64,000 nt of DNA from Bog-756 sp963704615 (GTDB lineage: Bacteria; Actinomycetota; Acidimicrobiia; Acidimicrobiales; RAAP-2): the NCBI GenBank assembly GCA_963704615.1, contig OY969923.1, forward strand, positions 310,001-374,000, read 5' to 3'. Positions 34,101 through 43,132 of the stretch are shown in pieces. The translations under genes were made by a program, and so were the position numbers. Below the pieces are notes generated by a model that was given only the letters and a program-made list of their open reading frames with translations, did not search any database and was not told where the DNA came from. Position 1 is the stretch's first letter. Each line of letters begins with the position of its first letter.

Positions 34101-34838
34101 TCATTCCCAGCGGAAGGCGGCGGCGGCCACCATCGGCGCGGCCACCGCCCAGGCCACCAGCACGATCCAGTCGTGGGCGGTGGGTGGGGTCCCCTGCCCG
34201 AGGGTGCCATGCAACGCGTCGGCCAGAGCCGCGGCCGGCAGCACCTTGGCCAGACCGGCCAGCCACCCGGGCAGCTTGGCCAGGGGGATGAGCATGCCCC
34301 CCAGCAACAGCAAGACCACGAACAGTCCGTTGACCAGGGCCAGGTTGACCAGGGGCTTGAGGGTGCCGGCCAGCAGCAGCCCGATACCGCCGAAGGCGAC
34401 CGTGCCGAGGACCATGGCGCCCACCGCGGCACCGACCAGGGCGGTGCCGCCCGATCCCCCCGGGCTCCAGCCGAGGGCGAACCCGACCGGCACCAGCACC
34501 GCCGCCTGCACCAGCTCGACGCCGATGATGGCGATGATCTTGGCCGCCAGCAGGCGGGGCCGACCGAGGGGAGTGGCGCCCAGGCGCTTGAGCACCCCGT
34601 AGCCCCGTTCGAACCCGGTACCGATGCCGAGGGCGGTCATGGCCGTGGACATGACGGCCAGGGCCAGGATGCCCGGGACGAGGAAGTCGACCGGATGGGC
34701 GGTGCCGGTGGGGAGCACGTGAACGCCGGAGAAGAACACCAGGAACACCACCGGGATGCCGAGGGTGAGGAACACGGTCTCGCCGTTGGTGGCGATCATG
34801 GTCACCTCGGCCCGCAGCTGGGCGGTCAGCGCTCTCAC
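34101..34838 (-). CDS. ABC-2 type permease
   Basis: Membrane component of an exporter (245 residues, six hydrophobic segments). It begins VRALTAQLRAEVTMIATNGE and shows the ABC-2 pattern FERGYGVLKRLGATPLGRPR before helix three; the C-terminus ends in WIVLVAWAVAAPMVAAAAFR. The GTG start at 34838 overlaps the ATPase gene by 4 nt. Substrate unknown; the small DrrB/YadH-like layout suggests drug or lipid export. Confidence 0.88.
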   Translation of the reverse strand: MRALTAQLRAEVTMIATNGETVFLTLGIPVVFLVFFSGVHVLPTGTAHPVDFLVPGILALAVMSTAMTALGIGTGFERGYGVLKRLGATPLGRPRLLAAKIIAIIGVELVQAAVLVPVGFALGWSPGGSGGTALVGAAVGAMVLGTVAFGGIGLLLAGTLKPLVNLALVNGLFVVLLLLGGMLIPLAKLPGWLAGLAKVLPAAALADALHGTLGQGTPPTAHDWIVLVAWAVAAPMVAAAAFRWE

Positions 34839-35887
34839 CGGTGGGCCCGGCCCACCCGACGTAGCCGGCCGGTCCCCGACCGCCGACCGTCGGGGGCATC
34901 GGGATCGTCGGGCTCGGTCGACCCCGAGGCCGGTTCCCGGCTCGAGCCGGTGATGGCCAGGTAAGCCTCTTCCAGAGAGGAGCCGGTGCGCAGGTCGCGC
35001 AGGGCCAAGCTGCGTTCGGCCAACCAACCGGCCAGCGCGGCGATGAGGGCCGGGTGGGCGGCCCCGGGCACGGGGGCCAGGCGGTAGGCGCCGGGGTGCA
35101 GCTCAGCGACCAGGGTGCCGGCCCCGACGGCCCGAGCCAGGGCGGCGGTGTCGATGCCGGGGTCGGTGGTGAAGCGGATCGAGCCGTCGGCGGTCCCCGA
35201 GGCCAGGTCGGCCGGGGTGCCGGCGGCCAGCATCCGGCCCTGGTCGATGATGACCACCTGGTCGGCCAGGCGCTCGGCCTCGTCGAGCTCGTGAGTGGTG
35301 AGGATCACGCAGGTGCCGGCGTCGCGCTGGGCGGCGATGATGTCGCGCACCACGATGCGCCCCTCGGGATCGACCCCGGCGGTGGGCTCGTCGAGGAAGA
35401 GCACCTCGGGCCGGGCCACCAGGGCCAGGGCCAAAGAGAGGCGTTGTTGTTCGCCACCCGACAGCCTGCGCCAGGGGGTCCGCCGGACCGGACCCAGGCC
35501 GGCCCGTTCCAGCAGCTGGTCGGGGTCGAGGGGATCGTCGTAGTAGCGGGCGAAGAGGTGGAGGACCTGGGTCGGGCCGAGCATGGGGTACACGCCGCCC
35601 CGTTGGAGCATCACCCCGATCCGGGACACCAGGGCGGTGTGGTCCCTGATCGGGTCCAGCCCGAGAACCCGCACCGAACCCCCGTCCGACCGGCGGAATC
35701 CCTCGAGAGCCTCGACGGTGCTGGTCTTGCCGGCTCCGTTCCGCCCGAGCAACGCCACCACCTGTCCGGCCCGCGCCACGAAGGAGAGCCGGTCGACGGC
35801 CACCGTGTCGCCGTAGCGGATGACCAACTCGTCGCAGACCGCAACGGCGCTGTTGTCCGTGCGGTCGGGTGGGGTCGGGTCGTCCAC
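34835..35887 (-). CDS. ABC transporter ATP-binding protein
   Basis: 350-residue ATPase of a DrrA-like exporter. Walker A GRNGAGKTST, signature RRLSGGEQQRLSLALAL, Walker B PEVLFLDEPTAGVD and H-loop TTHELDEAERLADQ are all present. A C-terminal region (about residues 230-310) typical of DrrA-type proteins follows, then an acidic/basic tail. Partner of the overlapping permease. It is divergent from serS with only 28 nt between start codons. Confidence 0.92.
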   Translation of the reverse strand: MDDPTPPDRTDNSAVAVCDELVIRYGDTVAVDRLSFVARAGQVVALLGRNGAGKTSTVEALEGFRRSDGGSVRVLGLDPIRDHTALVSRIGVMLQRGGVYPMLGPTQVLHLFARYYDDPLDPDQLLERAGLGPVRRTPWRRLSGGEQQRLSLALALVARPEVLFLDEPTAGVDPEGRIVVRDIIAAQRDAGTCVILTTHELDEAERLADQVVIIDQGRMLAAGTPADLASGTADGSIRFTTDPGIDTAALARAVGAGTLVAELHPGAYRLAPVPGAAHPALIAALAGWLAERSLALRDLRTGSSLEEAYLAITGSSREPASGSTEPDDPDAPDGRRSGTGRLRRVGRAHR

Positions 35888-35899
35888 GGGGGGTCACGC

Positions 35900-35905
35900 T
35901 ACCGT
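35900..35905 (+). promoter_or_regulatory. -10 element of serS (near-leaderless)
   Basis: TACCGT ends 10 nt before the serS ATG at 35916 with no ribosome site between. It lies inside the 28-nt gap between the divergent start codons. Confidence 0.4.
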
Positions 35906-35915
35906 TGTCCCCGAC

Positions 35916-37211
35916 ATGATCGATATCCGCTTGGTCCGAGAAGACAGTGCCGCGGTGAAGGCCGCCCTTGGTCGACGGGGTGTGGACCCGGGCGAGATCG
36001 ACCGCCTGGTCGAGCTGGACGAGGCGGCGCGGGCGGCCGTCGGCCAGCGGGACGAGCTGCGGGCCCAGATCAAGTCGCTCTCCAAGCAGGTCGGCCAGGC
36101 CCGACGGTCGAGCGACGGGGATCCGGCCGCGGCCGACGAGCTGGCGGCGCGCAGCCGGGCGGTGGGCGAGGACGAACGCCGGGTGGCGGCGGTGGCCGAG
36201 TTGGCCCAGGACGAGGTGCGCCGGGCCCTGCTCGTCCTCCCCAACCTGCCCTCCCCCGAGGCCCCCGACGGCACCGGTCCCGAGGACAACGTGGTCGTCC
36301 GCTCGTGGCCGGATCCGGCGCCCACCTACAGCGACGCCCAGCGGGTGCCGCACTGGGAGATCGGGACCGAGCTCGGTCTCTTGGACATGGAGCGCGGGGC
36401 CAAGCTGTCAGGGTCGATGTTCCCCCTGTACCGCGGGTTCGGCGCCCGGTTGCTCCGGGCCCTGACCTCGTTCGCCCTCGACAGCCATGCCGACGAGTTC
36501 GAAGAGGTCCGACCCCCGACCATGGTGCTCACCGAGACCATGGTGTCGACCGGTCATCTCCCCAAGTTCGAAGAGGACGCCTACCACATCGAGCGCGACG
36601 ACCTGTGGGCCATTCCCACCGCCGAGGTGCCCCTCACCTCGATGTGGCGGGGGGACATCCTCGACGAGGCCGACCTCCCCCTGAAGTTGACGGCGGCGAC
36701 GGCCTGCTTCCGGCGCGAGGCCGGAGCGGCCGGACGCGACACCCGGGGCCTGTTGCGGGTTCACGAGTTCGACAAGGTCGAGCTGTTCGCCTACGCCACC
36801 CCGGAACAGGGGCCGTCGCAGCTGATGTCGATGGTGGCCCGGGCGGAGAGACTGCTGATCGACCTCGGCCTCCAGTACCGGGTGCTCGACCTGTGCGCCG
36901 GCGACATGGGTATCTCGGCGGCCCGCACCTTCGACCTCGAGGTGTACTCCCCCGGTGTCGACCAGTGGTTGGAGGTGTCCTCGGTCAGCTGGTGCACCGA
37001 CTACCAGGCCCGCCGGGCCAACATCCGCTACCGGCCGACCGAGGGCGGGGGACCGACCCTTGTCCACACCCTCAACGGATCGGCCCTGGCCTGGGCCCGG
37101 ATCTGGGCGGCGCTGGTGGAATCCGGCCGTCAGGAGGACGGCACCGTCCTCCTCCCCGAGGTGCTGGCCCCCTACCTGCGCGGCGAACTGGTGGTCCCCA
37201 TACCGAAGTGA
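35916..37211 (+). CDS. serS: Seryl-tRNA synthetase
   Basis: Class II aminoacyl-tRNA synthetase of 431 residues. It has an N-terminal antiparallel coiled-coil arm (about residues 25-105, with QRDELRAQIKSLSKQVGQAR) and a catalytic domain with motif 1 near PPTMVLTETMVSTGHLPKFE, motif 2 CFRREAGAAGRDTRGLLRVH then EFDKVE, and motif 3 HTLNGSALAWARIWAALVE. The ATG at 35916 begins MIDIRLVREDSAAVKAAL, the normal SerS start. The short stretch after it (37212-37317) has G-rich repeats and no gene. Confidence 0.97.
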   Translation: MIDIRLVREDSAAVKAALGRRGVDPGEIDRLVELDEAARAAVGQRDELRAQIKSLSKQVGQARRSSDGDPAAADELAARSRAVGEDERRVAAVAELAQDEVRRALLVLPNLPSPEAPDGTGPEDNVVVRSWPDPAPTYSDAQRVPHWEIGTELGLLDMERGAKLSGSMFPLYRGFGARLLRALTSFALDSHADEFEEVRPPTMVLTETMVSTGHLPKFEEDAYHIERDDLWAIPTAEVPLTSMWRGDILDEADLPLKLTAATACFRREAGAAGRDTRGLLRVHEFDKVELFAYATPEQGPSQLMSMVARAERLLIDLGLQYRVLDLCAGDMGISAARTFDLEVYSPGVDQWLEVSSVSWCTDYQARRANIRYRPTEGGGPTLVHTLNGSALAWARIWAALVESGRQEDGTVLLPEVLAPYLRGELVVPIPK

Positions 37212-37317
37212 CCCCCGCCAGCCGTCGGGCCTGTCGGGGCCGGTTCGGCTCGTCGGGGCCGGTTTGGCGCGGTTCGGCGGCGCCGGGTCAGGTCAGCAGT
37301 GGGCGATCAGCGGGCGA

Positions 37318-38133
37318 TCAGTGACGGGGGGCGTCGAAGCGGTAGCCGACGCCCCGGATGGTCGTGATCAGCTTGGGTGAGGAGGGGTCCTCCTCGACGT
37401 GGGTGCGTAGACGTTTGATGTGCACGTCGAGGGTCTTGGTGTCGCCGAAGTAGTCCGGTCCCCAGATGCGGTCGATGAGGACGTCGCGGGTGAGCAGCCG
37501 ACCGGCGTTCTCCATCAACAACGAGAGCAGCTCGAACTCCTTGCGCCGCAGATGGACGTCCTCGCCCCGCACGAAGACCAGGTGCCGGTCGGAGTCGATC
37601 TGGATCCCTCCGGCCTCGAGGACCGATTTGGCGGCGGGATCGTCGCCGTCGCCGTGCTTCGACATGGATCCTCGGGAGCCGGACCCGTTCCCCGAACCTT
37701 GACCGTCGGCGTTCTCGTCGGGATCGGTCCCGTCGGTCGACGGCGTCCGGCGCAGGACAGCGCGCATCCGGGCCACCAGCTCGCGGAGACGGTAGGGCTT
37801 GGACACGTAGTCGTCGGCCCCGACCTCGAGGCCGACCACGGTGTCGATCTCGGTTCCCTTGGCGGTGACCATGATGATCGGTACCGCCGAGCGCGCTCGG
37901 ATCGAACGGCACACGTCGATGCCCGACAGGCGCGGCAGCATGAGGTCGAGCAGGACCAGGTCCGGTTCGACGCTGGCGAAGAGTCGGAGCGCTTCGTTGC
38001 CGTCTCGGGCCACCGAGACGTCGAACCCCTCACGGGTCAAGCCGATGACCAGCGCGTCGATGAACGATTCGTCGTCCTCGGCCAGCAGCACCTTGGTCTG
38101 GAGGACCTCGGGCCCCGCGGGCTTCTTGCTCAT
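37318..38133 (-). CDS. OmpR/PhoB-type response regulator (RegX3-like)
   Basis: 271-residue DNA-binding response regulator. The receiver domain has acidic Asp20-Asp21, phospho-acceptor Asp63 in LVLLDLMLPRLSG and Lys in YVSKPYRLRELVARM. The winged-helix effector domain ends VHIKRLRTHVEEDP and TTIRGVGYRFD. Between them lies a linker of about 45 residues rich in Gly, Ser and Asp, much longer than in RegX3 or PhoB. Its ATG overlaps the kinase stop by 4 nt. By homology it is a phosphate-response regulator; that role is inferred. Confidence 0.9.
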   Translation of the reverse strand: MSKKPAGPEVLQTKVLLAEDDESFIDALVIGLTREGFDVSVARDGNEALRLFASVEPDLVLLDLMLPRLSGIDVCRSIRARSAVPIIMVTAKGTEIDTVVGLEVGADDYVSKPYRLRELVARMRAVLRRTPSTDGTDPDENADGQGSGNGSGSRGSMSKHGDGDDPAAKSVLEAGGIQIDSDRHLVFVRGEDVHLRRKEFELLSLLMENAGRLLTRDVLIDRIWGPDYFGDTKTLDVHIKRLRTHVEEDPSSPKLITTIRGVGYRFDAPRH

Positions 38134-39368
38134 GCCGAGTACTCGGGAGGACTGGGCAGGACCAGTGTGAAGGTCGATCCTTCGCCTTCTCGTGAGTCGA
38201 CCTCGACGTGGCCCTGGTGGTTGCTGGCCACGTGCCGGACGATGGAGAGACCGAGACCGGTGCCTCCCGAGTCGCGGCTTCGGCCGTGGTCGACCCGGTA
38301 GAAGCGCTCGAAGATCCGCTCCAGGTCGCGCGCCGGAATCCCGATGCCGGTGTCGGCCACGATCAGGTGGATGTCGCCATCGGACTGGTCGCCGGCCACC
38401 CGCACCACGGCGTCCTCGTAGGAGAAGGTCACCGCGTTCTCGAGGAGGCTGTGCATCGCCGACACCAGTTGCCGGCGGTCGCCCAGGACGTACACCGGTG
38501 GGTCGGGCTCATCGAGCTCGATGGTAACCCGCCGTTGCTCAGCGGCCGATCTGACCCGCTCCACCGCTTCGGCCATGACCAGATTGATGTAGATCGGCTC
38601 CCGCGGTGGGGACTCCTCCGACTCGATCCGGCTGAGATCGAGGAGGTCGTCGATGATCCGGCTGACCCGGAAGGCCTCGGCGTTGATCCGCGAGGCCAAC
38701 CGTTGGGCGACCGTGGGATCCCGCTCCACGGTGAGGGTCTCGGCCAGCAGCCCCAGGGCGCCGATAGGGGTCTTGAGCTCGTGGCTGACGTTGGCCACGA
38801 AGTCCCGACGGATCTCCTCGAGTCGCCGCCTTTCGGACACGTCCTCGATGATGGCGATCACCCCCAGCGGGCGCCGCCCGTCGTCGACCAACCGGGTGCG
38901 CACGGTCAGGGTCTGGCGGGGAGGCCCGTAGAGATCGAGGGTCCGCTCGGCGGTGCCGTCCTGCCAGGCGTTCTCGAGCAGCTCGGTGACGGCCTGGGCG
39001 GCCAGGGCGTCCCCGTGCCGGTTGTTCATGAGGGCCAGGGCCCGGGCATTGCGAAAGGCGACGTCGCCGTTCTCGTCGCAGACGATGACCCCCTGGGGGA
39101 GGGTGTCGAGGGCCCGGCGGAGCCTGATGGCGTCCGAGCTGGCCTCTTGGACCGCCTCGGCCGCCTCACCGGTCACCTTTTCGAGGTGGCTCAGCACCGG
39201 CTCGACACCGGCCTCATCAGGGGCGTCGACCCCGAGCCGGTTGGAGAGGGCGGTCAGGCGCTGCTGCAGGCTCCGTCGCCCCGCTCGCCGACCCAACCGG
39301 GTGGCGATGAGCACAGCCAGGACGGCCACCACGCCCAGGACGATGTACCCGATCACGTACGGCTGCAC
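38130..39368 (-). CDS. PAS-containing histidine kinase (SenX3-like)
   Basis: 412-residue membrane sensor. There is one N-terminal transmembrane helix (about residues 5-24), a coiled linker, a PAS domain (about 85-175), then HisKA with phospho-His196 in VANVSHELKTPIGALGLLAE and an HATPase domain with LLENAVTFSY, VADTGIGIPARDLERIFERF and GGTGLGLSIVRH. With no extracytoplasmic loop it must sense from inside, like SenX3 and PhoR, which read phosphate through the Pst/PhoU complex. GTG start at 39368. The divergent side carries the TGAAA repeat region and a secretion operon. Confidence 0.9.
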   Translation of the reverse strand: MQPYVIGYIVLGVVAVLAVLIATRLGRRAGRRSLQQRLTALSNRLGVDAPDEAGVEPVLSHLEKVTGEAAEAVQEASSDAIRLRRALDTLPQGVIVCDENGDVAFRNARALALMNNRHGDALAAQAVTELLENAWQDGTAERTLDLYGPPRQTLTVRTRLVDDGRRPLGVIAIIEDVSERRRLEEIRRDFVANVSHELKTPIGALGLLAETLTVERDPTVAQRLASRINAEAFRVSRIIDDLLDLSRIESEESPPREPIYINLVMAEAVERVRSAAEQRRVTIELDEPDPPVYVLGDRRQLVSAMHSLLENAVTFSYEDAVVRVAGDQSDGDIHLIVADTGIGIPARDLERIFERFYRVDHGRSRDSGGTGLGLSIVRHVASNHQGHVEVDSREGEGSTFTLVLPSPPEYSA

Positions 39369-39430
39369 CGCCTAAGCATGACAGGCCGGTGGGCTTACCC
39401 GTGTTTTACGGGATTGGCCTCGAGGTCACA

Positions 39431-39478
39431 TGAAACATCATGAAAAGTATTGAAATTGTGCCTGCCCTTCCCTACCGT
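39431..39478 (+). promoter_or_regulatory. Three 10-bp-spaced TGAAA repeats and promoter of secretion operon
   Basis: TGAAA occurs at 39431, 39441 and 39451, exactly one helical turn apart; read on the minus strand these are TTTCA units resembling the direct-repeat sites of PhoP/RegX3-type regulators. The third overlaps a -35 TTGAAA (39450-39455), followed after 17 nt by a -10 TACCGT (39473-39478) and, 7 nt later, the ATG at 39486. The layout fits activation by an OmpR-family regulator, most simply the one encoded next door, and possible autoregulation of the kinase gene. Confidence 0.6.
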
Positions 39479-39485
39479 GGCCGGT

Positions 39486-39860
39486 ATGACTTCCGACATC
39501 ACCGCTCTCGTCGTTCCCGACATTTCGGTGCTGGCGCCGGCGACGCACTCGATTCCCCTGGCCCCCGCGCGGTTGGTGGCCACGGCCAACCTGCAGCTCA
39601 CCCCGGACACCAGCGCCCTCCCGGGAGGCGACGTCCTCCAGCGCCTGATGAACGGGCTCGACGGGTGGGCACTGGCGCTGTCTCTGGTCGGACTGGTGAT
39701 CGGCGCCGCGGCCTGGGCCCTCGGTTCCCATGGGCAGAACTACCAGCAGAGTTTCGTGGGACGTCGTGCTGTTCTCATCTCGGGGCTGGCCGCCCTTCTG
39801 ATCGGAGCCGGCCCGGGCATCGTCAACTTCTTCTTCAACACCGGACAGGGCGTGCACTGA
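39486..39860 (+). CDS. Small VirB2/DUF6112-like membrane protein of T4SS locus
   Basis: 124-residue protein with a polar N-terminal 50 residues and two hydrophobic helices (about 61-82, LDGWALALSLVGLVIGAAAW; and 94-116, RAVLISGLAALLIGAGPGIV) separated by a short loop containing HGQNYQQSF. It resembles the small integral membrane proteins (DUF6112, from memory) opening actinobacterial conjugation-type loci, which hold the place of the VirB2/TrbC pilin. The ATG at 39486 sits 7 nt after the -10, so the mRNA is probably leaderless. The next gene starts 1 nt after it. Confidence 0.7.
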   Translation: MTSDITALVVPDISVLAPATHSIPLAPARLVATANLQLTPDTSALPGGDVLQRLMNGLDGWALALSLVGLVIGAAAWALGSHGQNYQQSFVGRRAVLISGLAALLIGAGPGIVNFFFNTGQGVH

Positions 39861-39861
39861 G

Positions 39862-41535
39862 GTGACCGTGGCGGTTGTCGCCGCGGCCGGCGCGGCCGCG
39901 GCCGGCGGCCTTCCGGTCGTCCCCGGCCTCTCCTGCCCGGCCTCGGCCGCAGCACTGGCCGGCGCCGGGCTGGGCCCGGCCTGTCAGGCCGCCTCGGCCG
40001 TCACCGGCGCGGCGGGCTCGGTGGTGGGATCGGTGGCCGGCTCCGCCGCCTCCCAGCTGACCGGCTTCGGCGTCGACAGCGTGCTCAACGCGCTGGGCAG
40101 TTGGGTCACCGACGGTGCCACCTGGTTGTTGGCCCGGATCGGCACGGTGATCGCCGACACCACCTCGGTCGACCTCGGGGCGTCGTGGTTCACCGCCCAC
40201 TACGAGACGATGATGGCCTTGGCCGGGGTGGTCATCGTCCCCGTCCTTCTGCTCGGGATCATGCAGTCGGTCTACCGGCAGAACGGATCGATGCTGGTCC
40301 GTTCGGTGGTCGTGAACGTCCCCTTGGCCATCCTGTTGACGGCGGTGGCCGTCAAGCTTGTGCAACTGGGGCTGGCCGTGACCGATGCCATGAGCGACGC
40401 TGTCTCGGCGGGCGCTGGGCTCGACACCGGTCACTTCCTGGCTGCTGTCACCGTGGCCCTGTCCGGGAGCGCGGCCCCCGGCCAGCCCGGAGTACCGGCC
40501 TTCGTCGTGTTCCTCGGGGGCCTGGCCGTGGTGTTCGGAGCCTTGATGGTCTGGGTCGAACTGCTGATCCGGGCCGCGGCCGTGTACGTGGCCGTCCTCT
40601 TCCTTCCGTTGGCGCTGGCCAGCCTGGCCTGGCCGGCCATCGCCCACTGGTGCCGGCGCCTGGTGGACACCTTGGTCGCCCTCATCCTGGGCAAGTTCGT
40701 CATCGTCGCGGTGTTGAGCCTGGCCGCCGGCGCCCTGGCCGGCGGCGTGGGGTCGCAGCCGGCCGGATCGGCGAGCAGCGGTGCCTCGGGTGGTGCGGCC
40801 AGCTCGGGCCCGGGTGGGTTCGCGGCCGTCCTCGGCGGCGCCGCGCTGTTGTTATTGGCCGCCTTCGCCCCCTGGGCCCTCTTCCGCCTGTTGCCCTTTC
40901 TGGAGGCAGGAGCAGTGGGCCATCTCGAGGGGCTCAGCCACCGCGCCCGCCAGAGCGTGGCCGCCCCGGCCAAGGGCCTGGCCCTGGTGGCCATGCGAGC
41001 ATCGGTGGCCGGTTCGGCCCTGGGTGCCGTGGGCAGCGTGGCCGCCGGCTCGACACGACTCGCCGGCTCGGCCGCCTCGGGCGGTGAGCGGGGCTCGGCT
41101 GCCCCGGCCGGTTCGGGCGGAAGCGTCGGTGCCTGGTCGGGGAGTGGTGGGGGCGCCGGTCGTCAAGGAGACCGGCCCGATCCCGAACCCTCGTCGGCCG
41201 AGTTGACCGGGGTGGGAACGATGGACCCGCCGGGACACGGAATTCCAGCTTGGGGGATCCATCCCGAAGCCACCGCCGCGGCGCGTCGTTTCATGGACGA
41301 CCAGCCGGAGGAACCGGTGCTGGCCTCGGTGCCGAGACAGGGCCTGTCGGACGAGGGCGGGGGCGGGGTCTCCGCCCTCAAGCCGCTCCCCCGACAATCC
41401 GGTGCCCTCCGAGCCGACGCACTCGGCCGGGACGAGCTCGGCGTGCGTCTGATCGCCACCGCGCCGTCGCTGTCCGCGGGTCCACCGGCGCCGCGCCCAC
41501 GCCCCACCGACCCCGATGGCGGCGATGGACACTGA
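39862..41535 (+). CDS. VirB6/TrbL-like polytopic membrane protein
   Basis: 557-residue inner-membrane channel component. An Ala/Gly-rich N-terminus leads to about seven transmembrane helices (residues about 110-370), including TMMALAGVVIVPVLLLGIMQ, VVFGALMVWVELLIRAAAVY and GGAALLLLAAFAPWALFRLL. The pattern WVELLIRAAAVYVAVLFLPL followed by a helix is typical of TrbL/VirB6 proteins of actinobacteria. The C-terminal 190 residues are Gly/Ser/Pro-rich and cytoplasmic. GTG start. The end overlaps the next gene by 20 nt. Confidence 0.78.
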   Translation: MTVAVVAAAGAAAAGGLPVVPGLSCPASAAALAGAGLGPACQAASAVTGAAGSVVGSVAGSAASQLTGFGVDSVLNALGSWVTDGATWLLARIGTVIADTTSVDLGASWFTAHYETMMALAGVVIVPVLLLGIMQSVYRQNGSMLVRSVVVNVPLAILLTAVAVKLVQLGLAVTDAMSDAVSAGAGLDTGHFLAAVTVALSGSAAPGQPGVPAFVVFLGGLAVVFGALMVWVELLIRAAAVYVAVLFLPLALASLAWPAIAHWCRRLVDTLVALILGKFVIVAVLSLAAGALAGGVGSQPAGSASSGASGGAASSGPGGFAAVLGGAALLLLAAFAPWALFRLLPFLEAGAVGHLEGLSHRARQSVAAPAKGLALVAMRASVAGSALGAVGSVAAGSTRLAGSAASGGERGSAAPAGSGGSVGAWSGSGGGAGRQGDRPDPEPSSAELTGVGTMDPPGHGIPAWGIHPEATAAARRFMDDQPEEPVLASVPRQGLSDEGGGGVSALKPLPRQSGALRADALGRDELGVRLIATAPSLSAGPPAPRPRPTDPDGGDGH

Positions 41536-43132
41536 GGGTCCGGCCCGAGAGCGGGTGCGCTACCAGTTCTCTCCGCTCGAGCGCCGCGGGGTGATCGCCG
41601 GTTGGCGTGGTGGCCAGATCGCCTCGGTGGCCTCCGGTCTGGTGGTGGGGGTCCTGGCCGTGCGGTCCCGGCCGTCGGTCGGAGGGGTGGTGATGGCGCT
41701 GGCGGGAGCGGCGGCCGGCGTGGCCCTGGCTTTCTGGCCTATCGAGGGGAGGACGGGCGAGCAGTGGATCCCTCTGGTCGTCCGCTGGTTGTGGTCGGCC
41801 CGCACCGGAAGTCGTCGACAACTGGCGCCTGGTCCGCGGCGGGGCCACCTGGCCACGGTCGACCCGTCGGACGCCGATCCGGTGGTGGGTGATGTCGCAC
41901 TGGCCCCCTCGGGCTGGGCCGGTGTCGGTCACCCGACCGTCTTTGACGGCGTGGAGGTGACGGGGGCGCCCTTCGGGACCGACGTCGCCGCCATGCGAAG
42001 CGAAGGCTCGGCTCCGGAGCTGGGGATCGTGGTCGATCGTCCCTCCCGCACGGCCACCGCTGTGCTGGCTGTGCGTGGACACAGCTTCGCCCTCCTCGGA
42101 CCCCGGGACCAGGACTCGAGGATCACCGCCTGGGCCCGCACCCTGGCCTCGCTGGCCCGAGAGGGGTCCGAGATCTACCGGGTCCAGTGGATCGAGTCCT
42201 GTCTGCCCGACGACGGATCCGCGGTGCGGCGCCACTGGGCCGATCATGCTGTGCTCGGAGTCGAGACGCCGGCCGGGCGCTCGTACCGGGCCCTGGTGGA
42301 CGAGGCCGCCCCCGTGACCCGGCGCCACCAAGCTCTGGTCGGCCTGTCCATCCACACCGCCCGTTCGTCGCGGTCGATCCGGGCCTCGGGCGGTGGGTCG
42401 GCGGGGACGGCCGCCGTCTTGGCCCGGGAGGTCCAGTCCCTGCAGCGAGCCCTCGATGCCGCCGATGTGACCGTCGACGGCGTGCTCGGTCCCGGATCCC
42501 TTTCCCGGGTCATCAGCGAAGCGACGGCATCGATGGCCGACGCCCCAACGGTGGTGCCGGGTGGCGGCGAAGGCACCGACCGTCGCCCCGTCCGGGACCA
42601 GGACCCGACATCGTGCTGGCCCTCGCCCTGGCCCATGGCGGTCGAGCCGTCCTGGGACGCGGTGCACACCGACGCCACCTGGCACGCCACCTACTGGATC
42701 GCCGAGTGGCCTCGGGTGGAGGTGACCCCCGACTTCCTCGGACCGATGCTGTTCTCCCCGCTGCGCCGATCGCTGAGTCTGGTGATGGAGCCGGTCAGTC
42801 CGAGCCGCGCCGCCCGCCAGGTGGCCCAGGCTCGGACGGCCGACCTGGCCGACGGCGAACTGCGGCGACGCGGCGGCTTTCTGGTCACGGCGCGCTACGT
42901 GCGCCAAAAGGAGAGTGTCGAAGAGCGCGACGCCGAACTGGCCGACGGGCACGCGCAGTTCCGTTTTTCGGGGTACGTGACCGTGACCACCGACACCCGC
43001 CCTGAGCTGGCCGGCGCCTGTGCCTCCCTGGAGCAGGCCGCGGGCCAGGCCGGGCTCGAGCTCCGCCTCCTCTACGGCGCCCAGGACGCCGCCTTTTCCT
43101 GCTCGCTTCCCCTGGGTCGTGGGCTGTCGTGA
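41516..43132 (+). CDS. SCO6880-family protein (VirB3 plus VirB4 N-domain)
   Basis: 538-residue protein with two N-terminal transmembrane helices (about residues 28-45 and 55-75, a VirB3/PrgI-like pair) and a long cytoplasmic domain resembling the N-terminal, non-ATPase half of VirB4. It has SFALLGPRDQDSRITAWART, TYWIAEWPRVEVTPDFLGPM, SLSLVMEPVSPSRAARQVAQ and GYVTVTTDTRPELAGACAS. No Walker motif is present; the ATPase half is the separate next gene. This split form is what I recall as the SCO6880 family. An ATG at 41525 would shorten it by 3 residues. It overlaps the next gene by 4 nt. Confidence 0.78.
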   Translation: MAAMDTEGPARERVRYQFSPLERRGVIAGWRGGQIASVASGLVVGVLAVRSRPSVGGVVMALAGAAAGVALAFWPIEGRTGEQWIPLVVRWLWSARTGSRRQLAPGPRRGHLATVDPSDADPVVGDVALAPSGWAGVGHPTVFDGVEVTGAPFGTDVAAMRSEGSAPELGIVVDRPSRTATAVLAVRGHSFALLGPRDQDSRITAWARTLASLAREGSEIYRVQWIESCLPDDGSAVRRHWADHAVLGVETPAGRSYRALVDEAAPVTRRHQALVGLSIHTARSSRSIRASGGGSAGTAAVLAREVQSLQRALDAADVTVDGVLGPGSLSRVISEATASMADAPTVVPGGGEGTDRRPVRDQDPTSCWPSPWPMAVEPSWDAVHTDATWHATYWIAEWPRVEVTPDFLGPMLFSPLRRSLSLVMEPVSPSRAARQVAQARTADLADGELRRRGGFLVTARYVRQKESVEERDAELADGHAQFRFSGYVTVTTDTRPELAGACASLEQAAGQAGLELRLLYGAQDAAFSCSLPLGRGLS

